Shown here piece by piece: positions 25,504-33,209 of a stretch of DNA of 36,958 nucleotides. The stretch's first letter is position 1. Each line of letters opens with the position of its first letter. The DNA comes from an uncultured bacterium. GTDB lineage: Bacteria > Planctomycetota > Phycisphaerae > Phycisphaerales > UBA1924. Position numbers and translations under genes: made by a program. Where the stretch lies: contig CAILKP010000138.1 in the NCBI GenBank assembly GCA_903834785.1, positions 1 to 36,958 on the forward strand. Direction: 5' to 3'. The notes beneath the pieces were generated by a model that ran no database searches, was not told where the DNA came from, and worked only from the letters and a program-made list of their open reading frames with translations.

Positions 25504-27333
25504 TTACTTCAGCCCCGCCAGCTTCCGCACCGTCATGTCGAAGTTCCTGGTCATCGAGCTCTTGATGCTCAGCACGACCATCGCCATGATGCCCGCAAAC
25601 ACCACGCCGCCGATCAGCAGCGCAACCCGCGCCCCGGCCAGGTTGTCGGCACGGACCGACTCGCGCATCCCCGTCTCGGGGAACACCGCCGCGAACGTCG
25701 CCGATGCAGGGCTCGATGCCGCCAGCGCCGGGCCCAGCACGTTGAGCTGACCGCCCGCGTTCCACGCACACAGCCCCACCAGCCCAGCCACCGCCACCAC
25801 CACGCCCACCGTCGCAGCCACAGCACCCAGCTGCCCGCGGCTCCGCAGCGACCACAGCATCCCCACCACCACACAGAACGACACCAGCGGCACCGCCGTC
25901 AGCATCACCAGCACGCCAGTTTCCGGCAGCATCAGCGGCACCGTAATCCCCGTCCCGCCGCCCACGGCAACGGTGTACTGCGGCACGCCAGAGAGCTCAT
26001 CAAGCAACATGTACCCGCCGGCGATCATCCCCGTCATCACCGGAACCGCGATCATCGGCAGCAGGTACGTGATCATCCCCTTGAGCTTGCCGTAGAGGTA
26101 CTGCGCCGGCTGAATCGGCGTCGTCAGCAGAATGTCCAGCGTGCCGTCCTCACGCTCCTTGCTCACGCTCGTGGCGGCCATGTTGATCGCCACCAGCGAA
26201 ATGACACCAAGCTCGCCCAGCAGCGTAAAGAGCATCGTCACCCGGAAGGCGCCCGGCGCAATCGCCCCGCTCCGCAGCATCAGCACCAGCACGAGGCCCC
26301 ACAGCACACCCAGGGCGATGAACCCGTACCGCATCGCCAGCCGCGCGGGCCCCTCGTTGCGACCGGCCGACTCGCGCCAGGCAATCGGGTTGTGCCACAC
26401 CGTCCGCGCCGCCTTGCCCGTCCGCCCCAGCAGCCGCGAGTACCACGGCGTCTTGCCCTCCACAGTCCCGCCCACTCCAAAGCCCGAAAGGCCGCCCACC
26501 CGCACCGTCACCGTGCTCACCGCCATCAGAGCCAGACTGATCGACGACGAAAGCACGCACCATGCCATCACCGGCCGCTCCAGCATCCAGCCCGTGATCC
26601 CCGTCTGCGAGCCCGCCGGAAAAGACTTGTATCCCGCCGGATCCAGCAGCGCATTGATCGCCAGGAACGGGTTGATCGCCGTCATCATCGTCACCATCCC
26701 CGTCCGCGAGAGCACATCCGCCGCGAACGTCACAACGATGTAGCTGACCACCGCAACATAGAACGTGAACACCGCGCGCCGCCCCGCCAGCCGCGACACC
26801 GCCAGCGCAATGGCCATCGACCCCACCAGCAGCGCAGCACACACCGCGATCAGATAGCTCGCAAAGATCGATGAGCCCGGCACACCGCCGAAGTACTGCG
26901 TCACCGCGAACAGCGGCAGACTCGACACAATCAGCGTGATGATGAAAAACAGCCGGCCAAAGAGATTGCCCAGCACGATCTCCGCCGCACCCAGCGGCGT
27001 CGTCAGCAGAATGTCCCACGTCCTGGGGTCCGCCTCCTGCGCAATCGCTCCGGCCATGAACACCGGCGCGAGAATGCAGATCAGCGCAATCTGCAGATAC
27101 GCGACAACCTCAAAGCTGCGGGCCCCGGCGGCCGCGAGCTGCCGGTAGTCCAGCTGATCGCCCCTTGCGTTGTTCAGCAGACTCACCAGCAGCACCGCGA
27201 TGAGCACGCCCAGGTACCCGATCCGGATGTAGTGGTGACGCGACCGCCGCGAGCCGTTGGTGACCAGACGCACCGCAATCGGGTTGGTCGGACCGAGCCT
27301 CAGCAGCCATCGAAGAACAAGGGGCATTGCCAT
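25504..27333 (-). CDS. ABC-2-type transporter permease with two fused homologous halves
   Basis: The 609-residue protein has about a dozen hydrophobic helices. Two copies of the coupling motif are visible: QEADPRTWDILLTTP at about 99-113 and KEREDGTLDILLTTP at about 387-402. Each follows a helix and is followed by a LGNLFGRL- or YGKLKG-like helix start, so the gene seems to be an internal duplication of an ABC-2 permease half. Such permeases work with a separate cytoplasmic ATPase to export lipids, polysaccharides or drugs, or to serve gliding and copper systems. No ATPase gene is adjacent in the window: the downstream neighbour is convergent and the upstream neighbour divergent. The start may be the ATG at 27333 or 27327; the upstream GGGG is a weak ribosome site. 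Substrate unknown. Confidence 0.85.
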   Translation of the reverse strand: MAMPLVLRWLLRLGPTNPIAVRLVTNGSRRSRHHYIRIGYLGVLIAVLLVSLLNNARGDQLDYRQLAAAGARSFEVVAYLQIALICILAPVFMAGAIAQEADPRTWDILLTTPLGAAEIVLGNLFGRLFFIITLIVSSLPLFAVTQYFGGVPGSSIFASYLIAVCAALLVGSMAIALAVSRLAGRRAVFTFYVAVVSYIVVTFAADVLSRTGMVTMMTAINPFLAINALLDPAGYKSFPAGSQTGITGWMLERPVMAWCVLSSSISLALMAVSTVTVRVGGLSGFGVGGTVEGKTPWYSRLLGRTGKAARTVWHNPIAWRESAGRNEGPARLAMRYGFIALGVLWGLVLVLMLRSGAIAPGAFRVTMLFTLLGELGVISLVAINMAATSVSKEREDGTLDILLTTPIQPAQYLYGKLKGMITYLLPMIAVPVMTGMIAGGYMLLDELSGVPQYTVAVGGGTGITVPLMLPETGVLVMLTAVPLVSFCVVVGMLWSLRSRGQLGAVAATVGVVVAVAGLVGLCAWNAGGQLNVLGPALAASSPASATFAAVFPETGMRESVRADNLAGARVALLIGGVVFAGIMAMVVLSIKSSMTRNFDMTVRKLAGLK

Positions 27334-27643
27334 GGCCCCAAGCGTACCGAAATCCGGGCTCCCGTGCCGCCCCGACGTAGCCCTCCATTCTTATGTTCTT
27401 GCCAACCGGCCCATCATCGCTCGCCCATCGCTCACCTGGAGCACCCCCCAAGCCAGCAAAACCCCGCCTGAAGTGCAAGGAGTCCCTAAAAATGGATATA
27501 CACTTATTATCAACAGCTGGTTCCATCGTCCCATAATAATCTTACCTCTCCGCCTCTAGTCGCCCCCAAGGTCCGAGATCCTTGCTCACTTCCGACAGGC
27601 GCCAAGACGGCGCAAAGAGGGACGATTTCTCGTTCAAGTTCCC
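27334..27643. other. Intergenic region between the permease and surface-protein genes
   Basis: No gene is supported. The stretch 27485-27545 is markedly AT-rich for this genome (ATATACACTTATTATCAACA and CATAATAATCTTACC) and probably contains promoter elements for one or both divergent genes, but I could not assign a clean hexamer pair there. The assigned rightward promoter lies further right. Confidence 0.4.
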
Positions 27644-27671
27644 TTGCAGACCACCGGTGCCGAGGTATACT
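27644..27671 (+). promoter_or_regulatory. Sigma-70-like promoter of the first tandem surface-protein gene
   Basis: TTGCAG (27644-27649) and TATACT (27666-27671) are separated by 16 bases. Transcription would start near 27678, giving a leader of about 128 bases before the ATG at 27807. Confidence 0.65.
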
Positions 27672-27686
27672 TCTTGGACTGACTCG

Positions 27687-27767
27687 CGGGCTGCGAACCC
27701 CGGCGCGTATTTCCATACGCGTGAGGAGACAGGAGACATCCGTCATCGATGGTTCCCGATGACGATG
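27687..27767 (+). promoter_or_regulatory. Structured 5' leader with three consecutive hairpins
   Basis: Three stems follow one another: CGGG/CCCG (27687-27690 with 27699-27702), CGCGTAT-TTCC-ATACGCG (27704-27721, 7 bp), and CGTCATCG/CGATGACG (27741-27748 with 27757-27764, 8 bp), which CAT/ATG extends past one bulge. The ribosome site GAGGGAG comes after them, near 27792-27798. No known riboswitch family is recognised. Confidence 0.5.
27688..27704 (+). repeat. 17-base leader motif, copy 2
   Basis: GGGCTGCGAACCCCGGC differs from the copy at 19777-19793 by a swapped CG/GC dinucleotide only. It forms the first hairpin of this leader. Confidence 0.4.
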
Positions 27768-27806
27768 CGAGAGAGACCGGAACCGACGTTTGAGGGAGAT
27801 TTTATT

Positions 27807-28604
27807 ATGAAGAGCGTTCTTTCGATCATCGTTCTGGCTGGCGTGGCCGCTTCGGCCAATGCCCAGACCATCCCCGCCGCCAATGGCACGATCACCGATG
27901 GTGACACCGTGTTCACGATCGGCAGCAACCTCGGTGGTTCGACCGGCAACGGTCCCGCCAGCACGCTGTCCGTCACTGGCCCCGGTGGCATCTCGCACTC
28001 CGCCGCCGCCTGGTGGTGGGTTCGCGTCGACGGCGTCGATACCCGTGAGAACACGGTCTACGCCCCGACCGCTGTCGTCAGCAACCCCGCTGGCAACCAG
28101 CTCCGCGTCTCGTACAACTACACCGGCTTCACGCTGACCCTGATCTTCAGCGTCGCTGGCTACGAGAACGGCTTCGGCGCCCTGACCCAGACCGCCACCC
28201 TCCGTAACACCTCCGGCCGCAACCAGACGTTCAACCTGTTCAACTACATGAACGTGAACGTCAACAACACCCCGAACTCCAACGTCGCGACCGTCACCGG
28301 CCCGAACACCGTTGAGTTCTCCGACCTCGGCACCACCGCCACGTACGAGGCTTCCAACGCCATCCGCGTTGACGCTGCCAACAACGTGCTCGGCCTGCTG
28401 ACCAACGCTGGTGTTGACAACCTCACCGGCGGCGTCATCAACAGCGGCCCCGCTGACCTCGAGGTCGGCGCCCAGTTCCAGTTCAACCTCAACAACAACG
28501 GTGTCCAGACCGTGTCCACCACCCTGACCATCATCCCGACCCCGGGCGCCGCCGCCCTGCTGGGCCTCGGTGGTCTGGCTGCCTTCCGTCGCCGCCGCGC
28601 CTAA
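27807..28604 (+). CDS. PEP-CTERM-like surface protein, tandem paralog 1
   Basis: The 265-residue protein starts at the ATG at 27807, preceded by GAGGGAG with 8-nt spacing. Residues 1-19 are a signal peptide (ANA|Q). The body is a Thr/Asn-rich beta domain (GGISHSAAAWWWVRVDG, LRVSYNYTGFTLTLIFSV, FNLFNYMNVNVNNTPNSN) without a named family known to me. The tail has the sorting pattern IPTPGAAALLGLGGL then RRRR. Codon use is strongly biased to C-ending codons, and with the good promoter, ribosome site and terminator this suggests high expression. The next gene, at 28972, is a paralog. I infer an abundant exported surface or matrix protein; the processing enzyme is encoded elsewhere. Confidence 0.9.
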   Translation: MKSVLSIIVLAGVAASANAQTIPAANGTITDGDTVFTIGSNLGGSTGNGPASTLSVTGPGGISHSAAAWWWVRVDGVDTRENTVYAPTAVVSNPAGNQLRVSYNYTGFTLTLIFSVAGYENGFGALTQTATLRNTSGRNQTFNLFNYMNVNVNNTPNSNVATVTGPNTVEFSDLGTTATYEASNAIRVDAANNVLGLLTNAGVDNLTGGVINSGPADLEVGAQFQFNLNNNGVQTVSTTLTIIPTPGAAALLGLGGLAAFRRRRA

Positions 28605-28670
28605 TAGCCGGCCCGACAAAGGGTGAGCAGCGTCCGGAAGCCGCTCTCACTCCTCTCCTCACACGTTTGC

Positions 28671-28707
28671 AAACCGTCCAGTCGAAAGGCTGGACGGTTT
28701 TCTTTTT
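28671..28707 (+). terminator. Strong intrinsic terminator
   Basis: AACCGTCCAG and CTGGACGGTT form a 10-bp stem with an 8-nt loop, followed by TTTTCTTTTT. It lies 67 bases after the stop of the first tandem surface-protein gene and separates it from its paralog. Confidence 0.92.
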
Positions 28708-28971
28708 GTCGCCATCCTCCGCCCCTCCGCCCCTTACCCCACACTCCTGGCTCGCCACCCGGCTTCGATGCCCATCTACCCGTCCGATCCTGCACGCACT
28801 CCCTGACCCGATTCACGGACCTGACTTGCTTCGCTTCTCCAGGCCCGCAGGAACTTCCACCCTTGCAGCCCCGTATAGTTCCTGACGAGGCTGCGGCACA
28901 CGACCGCACGTGGTGAACCGGGCAAGAGAGACGACCTGATTGGGCAATACACGCGAAAAACTTCGGTCCAG
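28708..28971 (+). other. Upstream region of the second tandem surface-protein gene
   Basis: This spacer holds no supported gene. A possible -35/-10 pair is not evident; the stretch around 28870-28890 (CCGTATAGTTCC) contains TATAGT, a plausible -10, about 95 bases before the ATG at 28972, with a poor -35. The three-hairpin leader of the first paralog is not repeated here. Confidence 0.3.
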
Positions 28972-29859
28972 ATGCTGGATTCGAAGGGCAAACACACGCC
29001 GCGCATTACACTCGACACTGTGAACATCCGCGCTTCCAAATCGAACTCACTCGCCGCTGCCCTCGTGGCCGCTGCGGTCTGCTCGTTTGCATCGCACGCC
29101 TGGGCACAGTTCCCCGCCCCGATCACCGCCAGCGACGGCACCGCCACATTCACGATCAACCCCTACAGCGGCGGCGTCATCGGCAACGGCCCGACCAGCC
29201 AGCTCTCCGGCACCGGCCTCGGCGGCCTCAACTTCCTCAACCAGGCCTGGTGGTGGATCCGCGTCAACGGTGAAGACATCCGCGAGTTCGCCATCGCGCA
29301 GGCCTCACCCGTCATCACGCAGCCCACCGACAACTCCATCCGCATCGAGTACGTCAGCGGCCTCGGCCGCGGCTGGCGCATCAGCATGGACTTCGAGGTC
29401 AGCTACCTCGGCCTCAACGCCGCCAGACTCGTCCAGCGGCTGACGATCTCCAACTCGACTTCGGTTGACGTCCCCTCGCTGTCGGTCTTCAACTTCAACA
29501 ACGTCACGCTCAACGGCACACCCACCAACGAGCTCGCCACCCAGACCGGCCCGAACGAGATCGACTTCGTCGACGGTGTCAACTCCCTCTACCACGGCAT
29601 CTACCGCCCCAGCAACCCGGATCTCATCGCCGTCGGCTCGTCGCTCCGCAACCTGCTGACCAACTCCGGCATCGACGACATCCCCCCGGGCGTGATCGAG
29701 TCCGGCCCCGGCAACCTCGAGGTCGCCTCACAGTGGAACACCGACCTCCCGTCGGGCTCCACCCGTACCTTCGAGGTCACCTACCTGGCCATCCCCACGC
29801 CGGGCGCAGCGGGCATCCTCGCCCTCGGCGGCCTCATGGCCACCCGTCGCCGCCGCTGA
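28972..29859 (+). CDS. PEP-CTERM-like surface protein, tandem paralog 2
   Basis: The frame from the ATG at 28972 gives 295 residues, but a GTG at 29020 would give a more normal 30-residue signal peptide (SHAWA|Q); neither start has a clear ribosome site, so the start is uncertain. The body aligns with the preceding gene: GTGLGGLNFLNQAWWWIRVNG, RIEYVSGLG, VFNFNNVTLNGTP, LRNLLTNSGIDDIPPGVI and ESGPGNLEVASQW correspond to the matching blocks of the first copy. The C-terminus is again IPTPGAAGILALGGL followed by RRRR. It is followed after 45 bases by the convergent acetyltransferase gene. Likely a diverged duplicate with a similar surface role, probably under separate control because a strong terminator lies between the copies. 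Confidence 0.85.
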   Translation: MLDSKGKHTPRITLDTVNIRASKSNSLAAALVAAAVCSFASHAWAQFPAPITASDGTATFTINPYSGGVIGNGPTSQLSGTGLGGLNFLNQAWWWIRVNGEDIREFAIAQASPVITQPTDNSIRIEYVSGLGRGWRISMDFEVSYLGLNAARLVQRLTISNSTSVDVPSLSVFNFNNVTLNGTPTNELATQTGPNEIDFVDGVNSLYHGIYRPSNPDLIAVGSSLRNLLTNSGIDDIPPGVIESGPGNLEVASQWNTDLPSGSTRTFEVTYLAIPTPGAAGILALGGLMATRRRR

Positions 29860-29904
29860 GTTCCGCTCGCCCTCCCACAACCTCCAGGCCCCACCCCAGC
29901 CGCC

Positions 29905-30504
29905 TCACCCGCGGTGCTCCTCTGCCAGTTTTGCAAACTGCACGTGGTCTTCCCACACCCCATTAATCTGCAGCATCTTGCGAGCAAACCCCTCCTGCCG
30001 GAACCCCAGCTTCGCCGCCAGCCCCAGCGATGCCACATTCCGCGGCATGATCGCACACGCCACCCGATGAAGCCCAAGTCCCATCTGCCGCCCGCCCGGG
30101 CTGGGCGTGACAGCGGGCTCAAAGCACAAATCCATCGCCGCCCGGCACATCTCCGCCGCAACGCCCTGCCGCTGTGACCGTGGCCGCACCGCCCAGCCCA
30201 TCTCACAGCTCTGCAGCACACCTCGCACGATGTTGTTGCTGTTGACCTGCCCCACGATCTCCCCGCTCGCGTCAAATGCCATCAGCCGTACCGCAGTTCC
30301 CTGCTCCAGCCCCCGCAGCGTCTTCTGCAGCGCCAGCTCAAACCGCAGCATGGGGTCCAGCGTCTCAGGAACCGGGAAGAACGGCCTGTACAGCTCATCC
30401 GTCTCATCGGTGTAGCTCAGCCACCGTCCCAGGTCGTTGCCCTCCAGCGGCCGCAGCAGCAGCCGCCGCGTCGTCAGCACAACCTGGCCGATCGCTCCAT
30501 TCAC
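29905..30504 (-). CDS. GNAT-family N-acetyltransferase (RimJ/RimL-like)
   Basis: The 199-residue protein shows the GNAT fold: an N-terminal LTTRRLLLRPLEGND, the central beta-strand pair (GEIVGQVNSNNIVRG, SCEMGWAVRP), the acetyl-CoA pyrophosphate loop RSQRQGVAAE, and the C-terminal NVASLGLAAKLGFRQEGFAR, which is typical of the RimJ/RimL group. Members acetylate protein N-termini, amino sugars or small molecules; the substrate here is not predictable. The GTG start at 30504 overlaps the murG stop by 4 bases (GTGA), so it is translated as the last gene of the operon. Linkage to murG hints at an envelope-related substrate, but this is inference. Confidence 0.85.
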   Translation of the reverse strand: MNGAIGQVVLTTRRLLLRPLEGNDLGRWLSYTDETDELYRPFFPVPETLDPMLRFELALQKTLRGLEQGTAVRLMAFDASGEIVGQVNSNNIVRGVLQSCEMGWAVRPRSQRQGVAAEMCRAAMDLCFEPAVTPSPGGRQMGLGLHRVACAIMPRNVASLGLAAKLGFRQEGFARKMLQINGVWEDHVQFAKLAEEHRG

Positions 30505-31673
30505 CGCCGCCCCCCCGCTGTTGCCGCCAGCACCTCACGGGCCACCTGCGCCGCACCATCGGCAGGTCCCAGCTTGCCCAGCTTCTCCCGCATCGCCTCC
30601 AGCCGCGCCGGCTCGGCCAGCAGCCCCAGCACTCCATCGCCCCTGCCCTGCTCGGCCGCCAGCGTCTTGGCCGGGTCAATCAGGTCCGTCATCAGCACCG
30701 CGCCGCCCAACTCCACCAGCGGCTTGGCATTCAGCGCCTGGTGCTGGTCCTTGTGATACGGATACGGCACAAACACCGCCGGCACCGTGTTCGCCCACGC
30801 CTCGGCCACCGCCCCCGCGCCGGCCCGCGTCACCGCAAGGTCCGCCGCACCCCACCACTGCCCCAGCGCGGGATTGAACTCCACCACCACCGCCTTCACC
30901 CCCGCCGCGGCATACATCGCCCGCAAACTCCCCACATCCAAGGGCGACTCCGCTTTGCCCGTCTGGTGCAGCACCTGCCAGCCCTGCTTCCGCAGCGGCC
31001 CGTCCGCATCTGCGCACAACAGTGGCAGCAGCCCGCTCAGCGATGCCGCACCCAGGCTGCCCCCAGTCACCATCAGCACCGGCCGCTGCGGGTCCAGCCC
31101 CAGCTTCCGCTTGCACGCGGTGCGATCCCCCGGCGCCAGCGCTTCCCGCCGCACAATCGGCGGAATCACCCGCCACGACTGCGCAAAGCCCTCGCTGAGC
31201 CGGAACGTCGTCAGCACCCGCGCCGCATCCCCGGCGCGCCACGCGATGAACCGGTTGGCCTTGCCCGGCACCGCATCAATATTCAGCACCACCAGCGGCA
31301 CACGATCCACCCGCGCCGCCTGCACCGCCGGGGCCGCCACAAAACCGCCCGTGGCCACCATCCGCACCGTGCCACCATCGCGCCGGCACTCGGCAATCAG
31401 CCGCCGCACCGCACGCACCGAGCTTCCCCAGCTCGACAAACACCGCCACAGCCGCATCGGGTGCACGCCAAACGGCTGCGCCGGCACCGCCAGCACCGTC
31501 ACCGGCCGCCCCGCCAGCACCCGCGCATCAATCGCACGGTTGGAACTCACAACGTGTGCCTGCCGCCGCCCACCCGGCACACAGCCCAGCTCCTCGGCAA
31601 CAGCCAGCCCGGGGAACAAGTGACCGCCCGTCCCGCCGCCCGCGAAGATGAAATGCTCAGTGCCGCCAGCCAT
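30501..31673 (-). CDS. murG: UDP-GlcNAc transferase of lipid II synthesis
   Basis: MurG adds GlcNAc to lipid I to make lipid II on the inner face of the cytoplasmic membrane. The protein has 390 residues from the ATG at 31673; a TTG at 31715 would overlap the preceding stop and adds sequence without family similarity. The signature GGGTGGHLFPGLAVAEEL lies at 12-29. Later blocks fit the GT28 family: VATGGFVAAPAVQAA, VMVTGGSLGAASLSG-like glycine loop, VLHQTGKAE, DLAVTRAGAGAVAE, and PYPYHKDQHQALNAKPL in the UDP-GlcNAc-binding region. All key segments are present. It lies outside any division and cell wall (dcw) cluster, at the end of an operon of envelope proteins. No ribosome site is evident. 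It is evidence for a peptidoglycan wall in this organism. Confidence 0.93.
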   Translation of the reverse strand: MAGGTEHFIFAGGGTGGHLFPGLAVAEELGCVPGGRRQAHVVSSNRAIDARVLAGRPVTVLAVPAQPFGVHPMRLWRCLSSWGSSVRAVRRLIAECRRDGGTVRMVATGGFVAAPAVQAARVDRVPLVVLNIDAVPGKANRFIAWRAGDAARVLTTFRLSEGFAQSWRVIPPIVRREALAPGDRTACKRKLGLDPQRPVLMVTGGSLGAASLSGLLPLLCADADGPLRKQGWQVLHQTGKAESPLDVGSLRAMYAAAGVKAVVVEFNPALGQWWGAADLAVTRAGAGAVAEAWANTVPAVFVPYPYHKDQHQALNAKPLVELGGAVLMTDLIDPAKTLAAEQGRGDGVLGLLAEPARLEAMREKLGKLGPADGAAQVAREVLAATAGGRR

Positions 31674-31715
31674 GTGGCCGAGCGTAGACCCACACCCCAC
31701 CCCGCACGGCTTCAA

Positions 31716-33197
31716 TCACCGCCGAACCGCAATCGGCCGCCGCAGCAGCACCTGGTCGTGCGCCGGCCCGCTGCCCGCCGGCCCGTCAGCCAGTTCCACC
31801 GTCAGCGTCCCGCCGCCGGGCACCGCCACGTTCACCTCCGCCGTGGCATCCGCCGCCGTCAGAACGCGCCGCTCCAGCACCTTGCCGCCCATGCTCAGTG
31901 TCACCGTGCACTCCGCCAGCACGCGGCACGACTCCGGCACCACCAGCAGCATCGAGACCCTCGCCGAATCCTCCGGCACCGTCAGCATCGCCCGGCACCA
32001 ACCCGGCATCAGCACCGTCCCGGCCAGCAGGTCGCCCGCCTCGCTGCGTGCCAGCAGCCGCGGCGTCGCATCCCATGCCCGTTCGCTTTCCGGCCTCACA
32101 GCCAGCGTCCCGCTCAGATCCACCACCGCCCCCGCCTCGGGCAGGTAGGCCACGATCGACTCCGTCCCCAGCTTCGCCGGCAGCACCGCCGTCACACCAG
32201 CCGGTGCCACCCGCAGCCCCGCGGCCGGGTTGTACGTCACCGGCCCCGTCAGCAGGTCCGTGCCATCGACCATCAGCAGCCGCGGCCCCTTCGGCGGCAC
32301 GACCACACCGCTCAGCGTCACGCTCACCAGCCGCGTCACCGGCACCACCACCTCGCCGCCGCCAGCCGGCTCCAGCTTCAGCATCACATTCTGGTCCGGC
32401 TTGCCCGTCAGCCCGATCAGCCCGGCGAAGAACCCTTCCAGCCGGTCACCGTTGGCCAGCACCATCACATCGCGCTCCGGCACCGGTGCCCGGCTCCACG
32501 GCTGCCTGGTCGCGCTCCACCGCCGCACACCTTCAAGCTTGAAGCTGAACTCCCCGAGCAACTGGTGCTGCCAGCGGATCGAATCAGCCACCTCCGGCGC
32601 CGCGGCGGCAGGGTCCGCCGGTCCCGCTTCCGGCACCGCCCCGGGCTGCGCAGCTGCAGGTTTGACCCGCTCGTTGCCCTGCATCCCGCTGCCCCGCCGC
32701 CCGCTACCCGCCGCCGGCCCGGCATCGGTCACCGGGCTGCTTCCGGGCAGAAATCCCGGCAGCCGCTGCCCATCGGTCGTCTCCAGCAGCCCGCCCGTCC
32801 GCTGGATGCTCGGCATCGACGGCTCATTGATCGGCTCCGTCACGCCCTCGCCGCGCGTCAGCGTCCGCTGCCACCACCCCGCCGGCACCACCGCCAGTAC
32901 CTTGGACATCTCCACGCTGCCATTGCTGCCCGAGGGCACCATGAACGTGATCTTGTCATCGCCGATGGTCAGCAGCTCGCGCACCGGCGTCGCCGCCAGC
33001 GAGCGATCCAGAATCAGCCACATCGCCTGCGGCCCGGTCACCGGCGCAACCGGCTTGCCCGCCGCCACATCACTACTACGCACACCCGCGAAAGTGCCCG
33101 CGGCAGCACTCAGCACCGCCGCCACTGCAACAGCCACAGCAACAGCCACAGCCACCCGCGTGCTCAATCCACCACTCTTGCTCGGTGACAACTTCAT
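31716..33197 (-). CDS. Exported protein of unknown function
   Basis: The 493-residue protein has an N-terminal hydrophobic segment with a striking Val-Ala alternation (residues about 15-27) that ends in AAAGTFA, a likely signal peptide or anchor. I recognise no family. The body alternates beta-rich segments (ITFMVPSG, LEGVRRWSATRQPW, VMVLANGDRLEGFFAGL, RLVSVTLSGVVV) with a disordered Ala/Gly/Pro region at about 160-205. The NGDRLEGFF-like block resembles short beta motifs seen in other planctomycete envelope proteins, and the C-terminal 170 residues look like beta-sandwich domains. The gene starts 12 bases after the cyclase-fold gene and ends 42 bases before murG, so it sits in the middle of the envelope operon. 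Probably periplasmic; function unknown. Confidence 0.75.
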   Translation of the reverse strand: MKLSPSKSGGLSTRVAVAVAVAVAVAAVLSAAAGTFAGVRSSDVAAGKPVAPVTGPQAMWLILDRSLAATPVRELLTIGDDKITFMVPSGSNGSVEMSKVLAVVPAGWWQRTLTRGEGVTEPINEPSMPSIQRTGGLLETTDGQRLPGFLPGSSPVTDAGPAAGSGRRGSGMQGNERVKPAAAQPGAVPEAGPADPAAAAPEVADSIRWQHQLLGEFSFKLEGVRRWSATRQPWSRAPVPERDVMVLANGDRLEGFFAGLIGLTGKPDQNVMLKLEPAGGGEVVVPVTRLVSVTLSGVVVPPKGPRLLMVDGTDLLTGPVTYNPAAGLRVAPAGVTAVLPAKLGTESIVAYLPEAGAVVDLSGTLAVRPESERAWDATPRLLARSEAGDLLAGTVLMPGWCRAMLTVPEDSARVSMLLVVPESCRVLAECTVTLSMGGKVLERRVLTAADATAEVNVAVPGGGTLTVELADGPAGSGPAHDQVLLRRPIAVRR

Positions 33198-33209
33198 TGC
33201 AGCGTGCCC

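Noticed and set aside
27510..28619. 369-residue minus-strand open frame
   Set aside because: It is antisense to the first tandem surface-protein gene and its promoter and leader, and has no domain or ribosome site.
31674..31715. TTG start adding 14 residues to MurG
   Set aside because: MurG proteins start shortly before the GGGTGGH motif; the ATG at 31673 gives that arrangement and the TTG has no ribosome site.
30276..33188. 970-residue open frame on the plus strand
   Set aside because: It is antisense to murG and the exported protein next to it, and the translation is His/Arg/Pro/Gln-rich, as expected from a shadow frame in GC-rich DNA.
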